From a virus: a stretch of DNA of 64,000 nucleotides. This document shows, in pieces, positions 48,540 to 57,697 of this stretch; position 1 is the stretch's first letter, and the number at the start of each line of letters is the position of its first letter. Below the pieces are notes generated by a model that saw only the letters and a program-made list of their open reading frames with translations, was not told where the DNA came from and did not search any database. The stretch is taken from positions 35,914 to 99,913 of the IMG/VR virus record IMGVR_UViG_3300047548_000491; one strand, 5' to 3'. The position numbers and the translations under genes are program-made.

Positions 48540-49322
48540 ATGACCGATTATTACCAAACTTTGGGTGTAGCGAAAAATGCTACACCGCAAGACATTAAAA
48601 AGGCATACCGTCGTTTAGCAGGAATACACCATCCAGACAAAGGCGGTGACACTTCCAAGTTCCAAGAAATCCAAACAGCATATGAAACGTTGAGCGATCC
48701 AAAAAAGAGACAAGAGTACGACAACCCTAGTTCGTTTGGTCCTTTCAATGATCGGCACGGGTTCCATTTTAACTTTAATGGGTTTAACATTAATGATCTT
48801 TTCGGAGCAGCGTTTAGTCAAGGATTCAGACAACCTCAAATGCCTAGTTACCGCACGACTGTACTGGTTACTTTAGAACAAGCATATTCGGGTTCAGAAC
48901 AAACATTGCAATTCAATGCAGATGGGCAGCGACAAGTCGTAAAAATTCAAGTACCCAAAGGTGTCACTGATGGACAAACATTAAGGTATGAAAATCTTAT
49001 TAAAAATGCTATCTTACTAGTTGAATTTAGAATTCAGCCGCACCCTACATTCGAGCGTGACGGTTCTAATTTATATAGCATTCAAGATATCGATGTTTTG
49101 GATTTGATAATCGGAACTGAAATTAGATTTACTGCTATTTCGGGCAAAGTATTAACTGTAAAAGTGCCACCTAAAACACAGCCCGGTGCTAAGCTACGAA
49201 TTCAAAATGAGGGGATGCCAGTTAATAATGGTTTCGGAGACCAATATATCTTGCTAAAACCGTTCATACCTGATAAAATAGACAATCGAATTATTGATAG
49301 CATTTTGCAATCAAGAGCCTGA
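48540..49322 (+). CDS. DnaJ/CbpA-type J-protein
   Basis: A 260-residue co-chaperone. The J-domain (1-65) has HPDKGGD (31-37), needed to stimulate the ATPase of DnaK. A Gly/Phe-rich link (FGPFNDRHGFHFNFNGFNIN) follows, then the two beta domains of the C-terminal substrate-binding part (VTLEQAYSGSEQTLQF, VPKGVTDGQTLRYENL, RIQNEGMP). There is no Cys-rich zinc domain, so it is like CbpA. No DnaK gene is in the window, so it probably works with host DnaK. Transcribed with ClpA. Confidence 0.9.
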   Translation: MTDYYQTLGVAKNATPQDIKKAYRRLAGIHHPDKGGDTSKFQEIQTAYETLSDPKKRQEYDNPSSFGPFNDRHGFHFNFNGFNINDLFGAAFSQGFRQPQMPSYRTTVLVTLEQAYSGSEQTLQFNADGQRQVVKIQVPKGVTDGQTLRYENLIKNAILLVEFRIQPHPTFERDGSNLYSIQDIDVLDLIIGTEIRFTAISGKVLTVKVPPKTQPGAKLRIQNEGMPVNNGFGDQYILLKPFIPDKIDNRIIDSILQSRA

Positions 49323-49347
49323 GTGAGACATTATTTAAAGGAAGTTT

Positions 49348-51621
49348 ATGAATTCACCCGAAATTGAAGTAATTATTGAGCAAGCATTAAATTTGGCTAA
49401 AGAGAGGTCACACAAGTATTGTACACTTGAACATTTATTGCTTGCACTGATTACTCATCAGCCCTTTAAAAAGTGCTTAGATAGTTTTGGTGCAGATGTT
49501 GAAACACTAACCAAAGAAGTTACTCATTATATTGACACACTACATGCCATTGTAGTTGATGTTAGTAACGGAGAAGAAGTGCATCCTCGCAAAACTAATT
49601 CTCTCGAAAGAGTCATGAACCGAAGCATTACACAAGTATTGTTTACTGGTCGTAAAATGGTAACTACTATTGATTTGTATCTGAGTATTTCTAGCGAAAC
49701 CAACAGTCATGCACATTATTACTTGCTGAAATATGGTATCACAAAGCAAGAATTTGTAGCACACTGGCAAAAGAATTATAAAAATCAGGATGCAGAAACT
49801 AAACTTACTGATTCGCAAGCATCTGAAATTCTCGAAGAATACACAGTTAATCTTAGCGAACTTGCACGTAACCATAAACTAGAACCGCTTGTGGGTCGTA
49901 GTGAAGAACTGGACGACATTATAAATGTGCTAGCTAAGAGATTCAAATCAAACGTACTAATGGTGGGGGATCCAGGTGTAGGCAAGACCGCTATCGTAGA
50001 GGGACTAGCACAGCGTATTGCTGATGGTAAAGTACCTGAGTTTCTTAAGGACCATGAAGTATATTCAGTAGAAGTAGGTAACTTGCTTGCAGGTTCAAAG
50101 TATCGTGGAGATTTCGAAGAAAAGATCAAAGTAATCATTGAAGCACTGATTACAAAGAAAAAGGCTGTGTTGTTTATCGATGAAGCACATACTATGAAAG
50201 GTAGCGGGTCTTCAAATAACGGCAGTGTTGACTTTGCTAATATGATTAAGCCTGCAATCACAAAGGGTAATTTGAAAGTTATCGCAAGCACTACATGGGA
50301 AGAATTCTATGAGTCCTTCGAAAAGGATCGTGCATTGATGCGTAGATTCTATCGTGTGGGTGTAGATGAACCTGATCGTGATTCTACGGTTCGCATTTTG
50401 ACAGGGTTAAGTACTCGGTTGAATGACTTCCATGATGTGGATATTTCTCCTGACGCTATCACTGCGGCAGTAGATAGCGCAATTAGGTATTTGCATGACC
50501 GTAAAAACCCTGATAAGTCTATCGACTTGCTAGACGCCGCATGTGCAAAACAGCGTGTAGCTGATAACAAGGGTGCAGTCATTACTAAAGAAATGGTGTA
50601 TGACCAAGTTGAACGTATTGCAGGAGTTCCAGCAGATAAACTCAAGGATCAAACAGTTGATAAGATTCAACTATTGGAATCTAATATCAAAGATAAATTG
50701 TATGGGCAAGAAGATACGGTAGATAAAGTTTTGGAACGTATTTATGTTAGCTTTGCTGGCATCGGAAATCAAAGTAAACCTATTGCAAGTTTCTTATTCT
50801 TGGGCCCTACTGGTACTGGTAAAACAGAATTGGCTAGACTGTTAAGTAAGAACCTAGATATGCCGCTAATCAAATATGACATGTCTGAATATTCTGAGAA
50901 ATTCAACGTTAGTGCTTTGCTAGGTGCACCTCCCGGATATGTTGGGTTTGGAGAAGGTAGTCTTGGTGGCGGCAAACTAATTAACGACTTGAGTAAAAAT
51001 CCGCACTCTATCTTGTTGTTTGATGAAGTAGAAAAAGCACACCCTGATATCTTTAATATTTTCTTGCAATTGCTTGACGACGGTAAAGTTACTGGTACTA
51101 ATGGTAAGTCAGTAAATGCAAAGAACTGTATTGTTATTATGACTAGTAACTTGGGAAGTCAAGATGCAGAAAGAAACAATATTGGCTTTGGCAGTCAAGA
51201 AAAATCAGGTGAAGATGATAAAGCCTTGAAGGACTTCTTCAAGCCTGAATTCAGAAATCGTATTGACTTGATTTGTAAATTCGGTAAACTTGATATGCTA
51301 GCAATCAAGAAAATTGTCATTAAATTTACTGATGATTTGAAGAAGTCATTGAAAGATACCCATGATATTACTCTTAATTTGCGTGAATCAGTTGTTGAAT
51401 ATCTCGCTGAAAAGGGTTATGATAAGAAGATGGGTGCAAGACCACTGGCTCGAAAGATCGATGAATTGATTAGGGTTCCATTGTCAAAGAAGATTCTTTT
51501 TGAACGTATTAAAAACGCAACTATTAACGTTAGCGTCGGGGATGATGACAAGATTGAATTCGAAATTCAACAAAAATTAACTGCTACGGTGAATGAAGAT
51601 GGGATTATTGAAGTCAGTTGA
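49348..51621 (+). CDS. clpA: ClpA-like AAA+ unfoldase
   Basis: A 757-residue Hsp100 protein with the same order as ClpA: N-domain (1-150), first AAA+ module with Walker A GDPGVGKT (about 209-216) and FIDEAHTM, and second module with LGPTGTGKTELAR (about 480-492) and LLFDEVEKAHPD. No long middle domain, so not ClpB. NIGFGSQ at about 611-617 is in the place of the ClpP-binding loop of ClpA (IGL/IGF type), so it may feed substrates to host ClpP. AAAGGAAG precedes the ATG. It overlaps the next gene by 28 bases. Confidence 0.93.
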   Translation: MNSPEIEVIIEQALNLAKERSHKYCTLEHLLLALITHQPFKKCLDSFGADVETLTKEVTHYIDTLHAIVVDVSNGEEVHPRKTNSLERVMNRSITQVLFTGRKMVTTIDLYLSISSETNSHAHYYLLKYGITKQEFVAHWQKNYKNQDAETKLTDSQASEILEEYTVNLSELARNHKLEPLVGRSEELDDIINVLAKRFKSNVLMVGDPGVGKTAIVEGLAQRIADGKVPEFLKDHEVYSVEVGNLLAGSKYRGDFEEKIKVIIEALITKKKAVLFIDEAHTMKGSGSSNNGSVDFANMIKPAITKGNLKVIASTTWEEFYESFEKDRALMRRFYRVGVDEPDRDSTVRILTGLSTRLNDFHDVDISPDAITAAVDSAIRYLHDRKNPDKSIDLLDAACAKQRVADNKGAVITKEMVYDQVERIAGVPADKLKDQTVDKIQLLESNIKDKLYGQEDTVDKVLERIYVSFAGIGNQSKPIASFLFLGPTGTGKTELARLLSKNLDMPLIKYDMSEYSEKFNVSALLGAPPGYVGFGEGSLGGGKLINDLSKNPHSILLFDEVEKAHPDIFNIFLQLLDDGKVTGTNGKSVNAKNCIVIMTSNLGSQDAERNNIGFGSQEKSGEDDKALKDFFKPEFRNRIDLICKFGKLDMLAIKKIVIKFTDDLKKSLKDTHDITLNLRESVVEYLAEKGYDKKMGARPLARKIDELIRVPLSKKILFERIKNATINVSVGDDDKIEFEIQQKLTATVNEDGIIEVS

Positions 51622-52321
51622 TGATGTTCCTGGTATTAATTATTACGAATACCGTGATAATTTATACTACAACAATTATGAATATCGTTTGAGGGCAACA
51701 ATACCGTGTATTAAATATACTTGGTATTGTAAGAATCCCGAAGAACTGGATAAAAAAATTGAGGGCAAATTCAATAGATATGGCAATGTTCGTAAAGAAG
51801 ATAAGCAAGATGTTATTGATAACTTACCGGCTTTAAAGTTTATAGTCAAATTACAAAAAGAAAAAAAGAAAAAGCAAATTGGTATTCGTATTGAAAGTGA
51901 AACAATTGCGGTTTTTTCTAATGATATAGCTATTCTAAAAGATATTGCTACGGAATTAGGAACTCGATATAAATGTAACTACACTCAGGTAAAAACAAGT
52001 CAATATGCTGGTATCAAACATTTTGTAAATGATCCTCCCCATAAATACCGTGTATATTTGAAGTCAAAGCGAGTAGAAGATAACTTTCACATTGAATTTC
52101 GTAAAATGTGTGAAAGGCAACCAGGACTACACCCTAGTCCTGCTCTTAAAAGATGGTTGTACAACGACGGAAAACGCTATGGAATCTGGTATTTCCGTTG
52201 GGCTAGTTCAGCACATTTTATTGATTATGACGATGAAAGTACACTCAGTTACCTAGCACTTATGTACGGCGAAATCTTAGGTAAAAAGTACAAATTAGAA
52301 AAGCGTCCTGATAATATCTAA
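51593..52321 (+). CDS. conserved hypothetical protein
   Basis: A 242-residue protein of unknown function. The N-terminal 60 residues are Tyr/Asn-rich, then a Lys-rich helix (KLQKEKKKKQIGIRIE), and a C-terminal block RWLYNDGKRYGIWYFRWASS with HFIDYDDESTLSYLALMYG. The start ATG 51593 or 51599 lies inside the ClpA gene, so translation is coupled. It may be an adaptor for ClpA by position; no sequence proof. Confidence 0.68.
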   Translation: MKMGLLKSVDDVPGINYYEYRDNLYYNNYEYRLRATIPCIKYTWYCKNPEELDKKIEGKFNRYGNVRKEDKQDVIDNLPALKFIVKLQKEKKKKQIGIRIESETIAVFSNDIAILKDIATELGTRYKCNYTQVKTSQYAGIKHFVNDPPHKYRVYLKSKRVEDNFHIEFRKMCERQPGLHPSPALKRWLYNDGKRYGIWYFRWASSAHFIDYDDESTLSYLALMYGEILGKKYKLEKRPDNI

Positions 52322-52325
52322 AAGT

Positions 52326-52333
52326 GATAAATA
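52326..52333 (+). promoter_or_regulatory. late promoter octamer GATAAATA
   Basis: GATAAATA 24 bases before the ATG at 52358. It appears to drive the run of genes from 52358 through the enzyme cluster. Confidence 0.7.
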
Positions 52334-52357
52334 CTCTATTACTATAGGGTATTTACC

Positions 52358-52525
52358 ATGGCAAAGATTGTAGAAGACGTATTAGTCGTTAAATTCAGCA
52401 AAATCGTTAAAGATGCAGACGCAGATAATGGTGGTTTAGTCAATAATGACATTCAAGCAGCATTAGAGCAAGTCGCCCAAGAATTAGTGGGTGACGGTGT
52501 CGTTGTAGAAGTGGAACGAGCATAA
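52358..52525 (+). CDS. 55-residue conserved small protein
   Basis: A short acidic protein (MAKIVEDVLVVKFSKIVKDA at the start, then LVNNDIQAALEQVAQELV and VVVEVERA), with a strand-helix-strand look. The length, late promoter, and TAATG overlap with the next start support it as a real gene. The function is unknown; I recall similar small proteins in T4-like phages of aquatic bacteria. Confidence 0.72.
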   Translation: MAKIVEDVLVVKFSKIVKDADADNGGLVNNDIQAALEQVAQELVGDGVVVEVERA

Positions 52526-52881
52526 TGTCACAAGCCACTACATTAATACTATTACCACAGACTTACTACCAAAATAACAACGTAAATGTTGTGGGTGAGA
52601 AGGTACAAGCTGCTGCGTATTATTTAGGTAATCAAGATTTACAAACTTTAAGCTGGAGTCTTAATTCGTTTTACGGAGTCATAGACATTCAAGCCACACT
52701 TGCATCAGACCCAACTGCAAATTCTGATTGGTTCAACGTTCATCAGATTTCAGGCAACAATACTACTACAAATAGTTTTGCAAACTTAACTGGTAATTAT
52801 GTTTGGCTAAGAGCGAAAGTTAGTTTTAATAACAGCACCGGAAATCCAGGTGTAATTCAATACGTTAAAGTGAGTTATTAA
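52525..52881 (+). CDS. small beta-rich virion protein candidate
   Basis: A 118-residue Asn/Ser/Thr-rich protein that looks like one beta-sandwich (LSWSLNSFYGVIDIQATLAS, YVWLRAKVSFNNSTGNPG, VIQYVKVSY), as in decoration or fibre tip domains. It shares one base with the 55-residue gene and is followed one base later by the nucleotidyltransferase gene. Function inferred from composition only. Confidence 0.68.
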   Translation: MSQATTLILLPQTYYQNNNVNVVGEKVQAAAYYLGNQDLQTLSWSLNSFYGVIDIQATLASDPTANSDWFNVHQISGNNTTTNSFANLTGNYVWLRAKVSFNNSTGNPGVIQYVKVSY

Positions 52882-52882
52882 T

Positions 52883-53644
52883 ATGAAATTGTTTGAGGGC
52901 GGAAACATTTGGCCTGATGTTGTAACTAATTTTGATCCAGGTGTAGTTGGGAAACCACTCACCGCCGCCACACAAAAATATCTAGAACCATTAGGTGCAA
53001 CAGTTCACACAATAGGTAGCGCATGGAAGCCTAGATTTGATAAAGACGGCAACGTTGTTCCTAGCAATGACTTAGATGCTATGGTCGATCTTGCTGAATT
53101 ACAAAAAGCATTTAACACTACTGATGCTAAAACAACAAGACAAGCATTAGATGATTATCTACAGAAACAAGGTCTAAAGACTTATAAAGCAGGGGTAACA
53201 GTTCACACTAGAATGCCGTTAGGTGGAAAGTTTTATCAAGCTGACTTAAAGGTTGTACCGAACGCAGCCAAAGTTGCACAATTTCATAGACACGAAATAC
53301 CTCAAGGCAGTCAATACAAAGGTGTCAACAAGCAACTTGTAATGAACGCACTTGCTAGCAGTCAACGTATGCTATGGAGTCCCGATGAAGGATTGTATGC
53401 AAGAGATGCTAATGGTAAGAAAGCTGAATTATTAAGTGATGACTGGGATACGATTGCTCAGTATTTACTAGGCAAAGGTGCAACAGGAAATGATTTAGGC
53501 AGTGTTGAATCTATCATGGCAAAGATTCCTGATCCTAAGCGTAGAGAAGAAATAATGAATATGGCACGTTCAGGTCATAGTTGGCAAGCTGCAACTCCTA
53601 ATGTGACTGAATGGTTCCGTAGAGCAATGGATATGTTAAAATGA
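52883..53644 (+). CDS. nucleotidyltransferase-fold protein 1
   Basis: A 253-residue protein with the pol-beta-type nucleotidyltransferase pattern: TIGSAWKP (Gly-Ser at 45-46), NDLDAMVDL (Asp 63 and 65) and FYQADLKVV (Asp 121). Such proteins move a nucleotide onto RNA, protein or antibiotic. It begins MKLFE-G, with an L-F-E that may be a prohead-protease site. ATGA overlap with the ligase-like gene, so they are made together. The substrate is unknown. Confidence 0.75.
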   Translation: MKLFEGGNIWPDVVTNFDPGVVGKPLTAATQKYLEPLGATVHTIGSAWKPRFDKDGNVVPSNDLDAMVDLAELQKAFNTTDAKTTRQALDDYLQKQGLKTYKAGVTVHTRMPLGGKFYQADLKVVPNAAKVAQFHRHEIPQGSQYKGVNKQLVMNALASSQRMLWSPDEGLYARDANGKKAELLSDDWDTIAQYLLGKGATGNDLGSVESIMAKIPDPKRREEIMNMARSGHSWQAATPNVTEWFRRAMDMLK

Positions 53645-54765
53645 AAATTCAAACACTATTAGAAGCTGCTGGACAAGTTGGGCGTAAGTATCAACACATT
53701 GAAGATTTAGTAATAGCTAATGGTAGTGCAGGTGGACTACATGCAGTTGAACGCATGAAGCACATGGTTGACAATTACGATTCAATTGAACTTAAGTGGG
53801 ACGGTATGCCAGTAGTATACTGGGGCCGTGATGAAAAAGGTGTCTTTAGAATGATTCCTAAGAATGCTTGGGCTTACTTAAAGTCAGGCAAGACACAAAC
53901 TAGTTCAGGTGCAAGTACAATCATGAACAGCCCCGATGACGTTTATAAATTTGTTATGGGCACAGGAGACGGTGGAGAAGGTCGTGCAGGATTTGCAAAG
54001 CAATTTGCTAGCTTGTGGCCACTGTTCGAAAAGATAAGCCCTAAGCAAGGCTTCCTTGAAGGTGGTTTATTATTCTTCCCTGGTTCAATGCCTGTAGTTA
54101 ATAAAAACACAAATACATACGATTTCAAACCTAATATTACTACATTCCATGTACCAGTAGATAGCAATTTGGGTAAGCGCATTGCTAATGCTAAGATGAT
54201 GGTTGCTGCCACTGGTTACTATACACAGATGGGTTCAAGTGATGAACAGCGTTATCCGGATGCACAGAAACTAAGCACACCTGATGTTATTGTACAAGGC
54301 ACAACGTATGTTGAAGAAATGCCAGGTGTTAGCACAGCAGGTCTAGACAGAATTGAACAGTTCATAAGGACAAACGCTCAAAAAATTGACAACTACTTAG
54401 CACCTAAGAAGGGATTAAGTAATCCAGGTGGTGAGTTATACACTTATCTAAATAAACATTTACGCACAACAGGTCTGTTGAAAGACTTTCCTGCTTGGGC
54501 ACAACAGAATTTAAGTGCAGGTAAAGCACAAGCAATGTTAGCAGATACTGAAGGGTTAAAAGCTACATTGGGAGCAGTAGAAGCATTGTCTAATGAAAAG
54601 ATGAAGATTATCAAGTCATTAAGTTTGGGACTTCACGGTGGTATCATGCAAACTAATCCTGAAGGATACGCACAAGCACATCCTGAGATTAATTTCAAGT
54701 ATGATCTGCCTGGACAATTCTTAAAACTTATTGACCAACTAAATTGGAAGCCAAGAGCATTATGA
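53641..54765 (+). CDS. ligase-superfamily-like KxDG protein
   Basis: A 374-residue protein. SIELKWDGMPVVYWGRDEKG (from residue 48) resembles motif I of ATP-dependent nucleic acid ligases, with Lys 52 as the possible nucleotidyl acceptor (K-x-D-G). GFLEGGLLFF (Glu 140) may take the place of motif III/IV. The C-terminal 150 residues are helical. It begins MKIQTLLE-A, a capsid-targeting-like peptide. Overlap of 4 bases on both sides ties it to the two nucleotidyl-transfer genes around it. A true ligase activity is not proven. Confidence 0.65.
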   Translation: MKIQTLLEAAGQVGRKYQHIEDLVIANGSAGGLHAVERMKHMVDNYDSIELKWDGMPVVYWGRDEKGVFRMIPKNAWAYLKSGKTQTSSGASTIMNSPDDVYKFVMGTGDGGEGRAGFAKQFASLWPLFEKISPKQGFLEGGLLFFPGSMPVVNKNTNTYDFKPNITTFHVPVDSNLGKRIANAKMMVAATGYYTQMGSSDEQRYPDAQKLSTPDVIVQGTTYVEEMPGVSTAGLDRIEQFIRTNAQKIDNYLAPKKGLSNPGGELYTYLNKHLRTTGLLKDFPAWAQQNLSAGKAQAMLADTEGLKATLGAVEALSNEKMKIIKSLSLGLHGGIMQTNPEGYAQAHPEINFKYDLPGQFLKLIDQLNWKPRAL

Positions 54766-56606
54766 AACGTACAGGGAACAGCAAAGTAGCAGTAGTAGGT
54801 TGGGGCCGTGGAATGGGCCATACTGGTCATATGTATCTAGCTGATGCAGTGATTCAACAAGCGGCCGATATGAAAGCTGACCCTTATTTCTTTATTAGCA
54901 AAACAGTTGGTAAAGATGATCCCATCTATCCAGAAGAAAAAGTAAAAATCTATCAAGCTGTATTCCCTAAATACGCAAACATCTTCATGCCTCAAGGTAA
55001 CTTGAATCAAGCGTTAACAGACTTATCTCAATTAGGTTATGACGGTGTCGTAGTTGTCGTCGGTGCAGATCAAAAACAAGCATTTCAATACTTAGAGAAA
55101 CCAAACAAAGAAGGTGTACCTGTATACCAAACAATGGGATTCAAAAAGCTAAGAGTTATTAGTAGACAAGAAACCCGTAGTAAGTTTGCCAATGAAGAAG
55201 GCCCTCGTGCTACTCCAATGCGTGAGATTCTAATGAATCCAAATGCAAGTGAAGAAGATAAATTTGCAGTATGGCGTAGAGACATGCCAAAGAATTTACC
55301 TGATAAACAAGTGTTAGACTTGATGCAAAAAGCAGAACAGCGCATGAGAGCTATTCCAGTTAAGAATAAGAAACTTAAAGAGTTCATTACTAAATTACGT
55401 CCATTGCTTAAAGAAGCGAACACAGCACAAAGATTGAAAGTGTTAAAGTTAATCAAAGAATCAATGGCACACAAAATTGATGAGACATTAAATAGAGATG
55501 GATATCATGTTAGCGTACAGAAAGGCAAGTTTATGCCTAGTAAGTTCGGAGAAGATAATTATAACTATTTACATGACTTAATGAATAGCAGCGAAAGCAG
55601 CGGTAGCCCTATGTTAGTCACCATTGATGATAAGAAACTTGCACGTGAAATTGCTGCAATGTACGGCGCTGATGTAGAAGAAACTGGTTTAGGAACATAT
55701 AGAATTGTTCAAAGAAAAGGCTCAACACCACAACAAGTTAAGACACCAGAGTTATCCACTGTAAATGAATTCGCACCCAGTGATGATAAAAGACCAGATG
55801 CTGAATATGAAGTATATCTATGTTCAGGATTAGACGACCAATTTAAGTGGGAAGGTGATCCACTATTACGCACAAATAACTTAGGCAAAGCACACACTGT
55901 TGCTTATGAACTATGGAAAAAACATCCCAACAGAATGTTTATGATTTGGCAAGACAAGACTCAAGGTAGTCGCGGTGGATATGGACCTAAGGGGTCTGTT
56001 CTTGAACCTAGTGAAGAAGAATTGAATGAATTTGCAGCAGGTGGTGATTTCAAACCACCTGCTCCCCCAAAACAAAAAAGTAACGATCCTTGGGGCAATG
56101 ATGACCGTAGCAAGATTATACAAGCAGTTGGGCAATTATTAAAAGCCGGTAACAAAGTAGATTGGAAAGTCCCGGGACAAATGGGACATGTTGTTAGAGT
56201 TAGTGATGACAGCGTAACAATGAAGCGTTGGGGCAAACCGTATAGCAAGATCCATTATTCGTTGATGCTTACAGACGACCAAGATGACAAATATGAAATT
56301 CAACTGGTCAAACCCGGCTATTACAAAGTTGTCACTTCAGATCCTGATTGGCAATTAGATGAAGGTCCATACGAGTATCAGCCACCGGGAGCCGGTGCTG
56401 CACAGACAAATAATGTACTGCGTCAAATGAACCAAAATTCAGGTAAGTTTGTTTGGAAAAAGCCAAACCAAATCGGTGGAAGTTTTACTGAACAAGAATT
56501 ATTATCAAAAGGTTTTAAGAAATCACAATATAATTCTTGGGGCGGAACACAAGAAATGTGGAACCGTCTACTAAACATACGTGAAGATTACCTAGACGAA
56601 AAATAA
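54762..56606 (+). CDS. HxGH nucleotidylyltransferase-like domain fused to phage modules
   Basis: A 614-residue fusion. Residues 1-130 have a Rossmann-like start (VAVVGWGRGMGHTGHMYLAD) with HTGH at 20-23, as in NMN adenylyl- or cytidylyltransferases, and VVVVGADQKQAFQYL. A helical part follows to about 230. Then come small modules separated by NEF-A sequences: TVNEFAPSDDKRPD near 335 and EELNEFAAGGDFK near 420. The modules include EYEVYLCSGLDDQFKWEG and QMGHVVRVSDDSVTMKRWG. The (V/L)-N-E points would suit cutting by a prohead protease. ATGA overlap with the ligase-like gene. Confidence 0.72.
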   Translation: MKRTGNSKVAVVGWGRGMGHTGHMYLADAVIQQAADMKADPYFFISKTVGKDDPIYPEEKVKIYQAVFPKYANIFMPQGNLNQALTDLSQLGYDGVVVVVGADQKQAFQYLEKPNKEGVPVYQTMGFKKLRVISRQETRSKFANEEGPRATPMREILMNPNASEEDKFAVWRRDMPKNLPDKQVLDLMQKAEQRMRAIPVKNKKLKEFITKLRPLLKEANTAQRLKVLKLIKESMAHKIDETLNRDGYHVSVQKGKFMPSKFGEDNYNYLHDLMNSSESSGSPMLVTIDDKKLAREIAAMYGADVEETGLGTYRIVQRKGSTPQQVKTPELSTVNEFAPSDDKRPDAEYEVYLCSGLDDQFKWEGDPLLRTNNLGKAHTVAYELWKKHPNRMFMIWQDKTQGSRGGYGPKGSVLEPSEEELNEFAAGGDFKPPAPPKQKSNDPWGNDDRSKIIQAVGQLLKAGNKVDWKVPGQMGHVVRVSDDSVTMKRWGKPYSKIHYSLMLTDDQDDKYEIQLVKPGYYKVVTSDPDWQLDEGPYEYQPPGAGAAQTNNVLRQMNQNSGKFVWKKPNQIGGSFTEQELLSKGFKKSQYNSWGGTQEMWNRLLNIREDYLDEK

Positions 56607-56656
56607 TTCGCACCCTCGTTACTGATGTAAATATTTGCATCATTAATGAGGACCTT

Positions 56657-57643
56657 ATGGCAACAAAGAAAACAACCAAACCTGCTGCAAAAGCAGCTAC
56701 TAAAGCAGTAAAATCTGTACCCGTCGAAAAGGTACAAGAAATCAAAGAAGAAGCACAACAAGCTCCTGCAACTCCTACTCCAGGACAAGTTCAAGTTAAC
56801 GTAGATTATCTACGAACAACTAAAGTTCATATCGCTATGCCCTGCTATGGTGGCATGTTGACTGAATCAACATTTATGAGTTTCATTAAATGGGCTAACA
56901 CTGCCCGCCAGCTTGGTATCGACTGGACTCTCGAAACCATGGTAAATGAATCTCTCATCAGCCGTGCCCGTAATACATTAACTGCTAAATTCTTGGAACA
57001 AGAAGGTGCAACTCACTTGTTCTTTGTCGATGCTGATATCGGTTGGGAACCATGGCACTTGCTAGTTTTATTGAACCGTGATGTTGACGTTATCGGTGGT
57101 TTATACCCAATGAAGACTATGCCCATTAAGTGGGTTGTTAATGGATTCGAGGGTGCAGAAGAAGGTCCTGACGGACTACAAGAAGTTTCTAAAGCGGGTA
57201 CTGGATTCTTGCTAATGAAGCGTCATGTATTTGAAAAGATGAACAGTCACCCTGCTGTTAAGCAATATAAGAACGATATTGGTCTAGATCCTAAGTACGA
57301 CAAGCACTTGAAGACATATTTTGACACTGCTGTTCGTCAAAGTCGTTACTACAGTGAAGACTGGACTTTCTGTGAAAACTGGCGTGATTTAGGTGGTAAA
57401 ATCTACGTTGACAAGCGTGTATTACTACGCCACAGCGGTTCTTATGTATTCTGTATGGAAAATCAAGACAGTCTATTGAATACAATTGGTCCGATGTATG
57501 TTGAAGAATTGAAGAAGAAGCAAGCGCAGGTTCCTGCAGTAGCGACTCCTGTTGATGCTAAATCTGTTAAGAAACCAACAAAAGCTCCAGCAAAGACCCC
57601 AGCAAAAGCAACTAAGAAAGCTGCTAGCAAAAAGACTGGTTAA
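56657..57643 (+). CDS. GT-A glycosyltransferase with histone-like tails
   Basis: A 328-residue protein. The core (about 55-280) is a family 2-like glycosyltransferase: VHIAMPCYGG, NTLTAKFLEQEGATHLFFVDADI with the DAD metal site (125-127), GGLYPMKTMP, TGFLLMKRHVFEKM and SEDWTFCENWRDLGGKIY. It is flanked by Lys/Ala/Pro tails (residues 1-40, TKKTTKPAAKAATKAVK; and 290-328, KKPTKAPAKTPAKATKKAA) like histone H1 ends. The tails suggest binding to DNA or RNA, so DNA glycosylation is an open possibility. GAGGA precedes the ATG. Confidence 0.82.
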   Translation: MATKKTTKPAAKAATKAVKSVPVEKVQEIKEEAQQAPATPTPGQVQVNVDYLRTTKVHIAMPCYGGMLTESTFMSFIKWANTARQLGIDWTLETMVNESLISRARNTLTAKFLEQEGATHLFFVDADIGWEPWHLLVLLNRDVDVIGGLYPMKTMPIKWVVNGFEGAEEGPDGLQEVSKAGTGFLLMKRHVFEKMNSHPAVKQYKNDIGLDPKYDKHLKTYFDTAVRQSRYYSEDWTFCENWRDLGGKIYVDKRVLLRHSGSYVFCMENQDSLLNTIGPMYVEELKKKQAQVPAVATPVDAKSVKKPTKAPAKTPAKATKKAASKKTG

Positions 57644-57661
57644 AGTTATCTAACCTTAACG

Positions 57662-57689
57662 AAGAGGCTGTCATATGACAGCCTCTTTT
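57662..57689 (+). terminator. rho-independent terminator
   Basis: A perfect 26-base palindrome with arms AAGAGGCTGTCAT, followed by TT and then the late promoter. It ends the glycosyltransferase mRNA. Confidence 0.82.
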
Positions 57690-57697
57690 CATAAATA
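57690..57697 (+). promoter_or_regulatory. late promoter CATAAATA, leaderless type
   Basis: CATAAATA with four bases before the ATG at 57702, immediately after the terminator palindrome. Confidence 0.65.
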
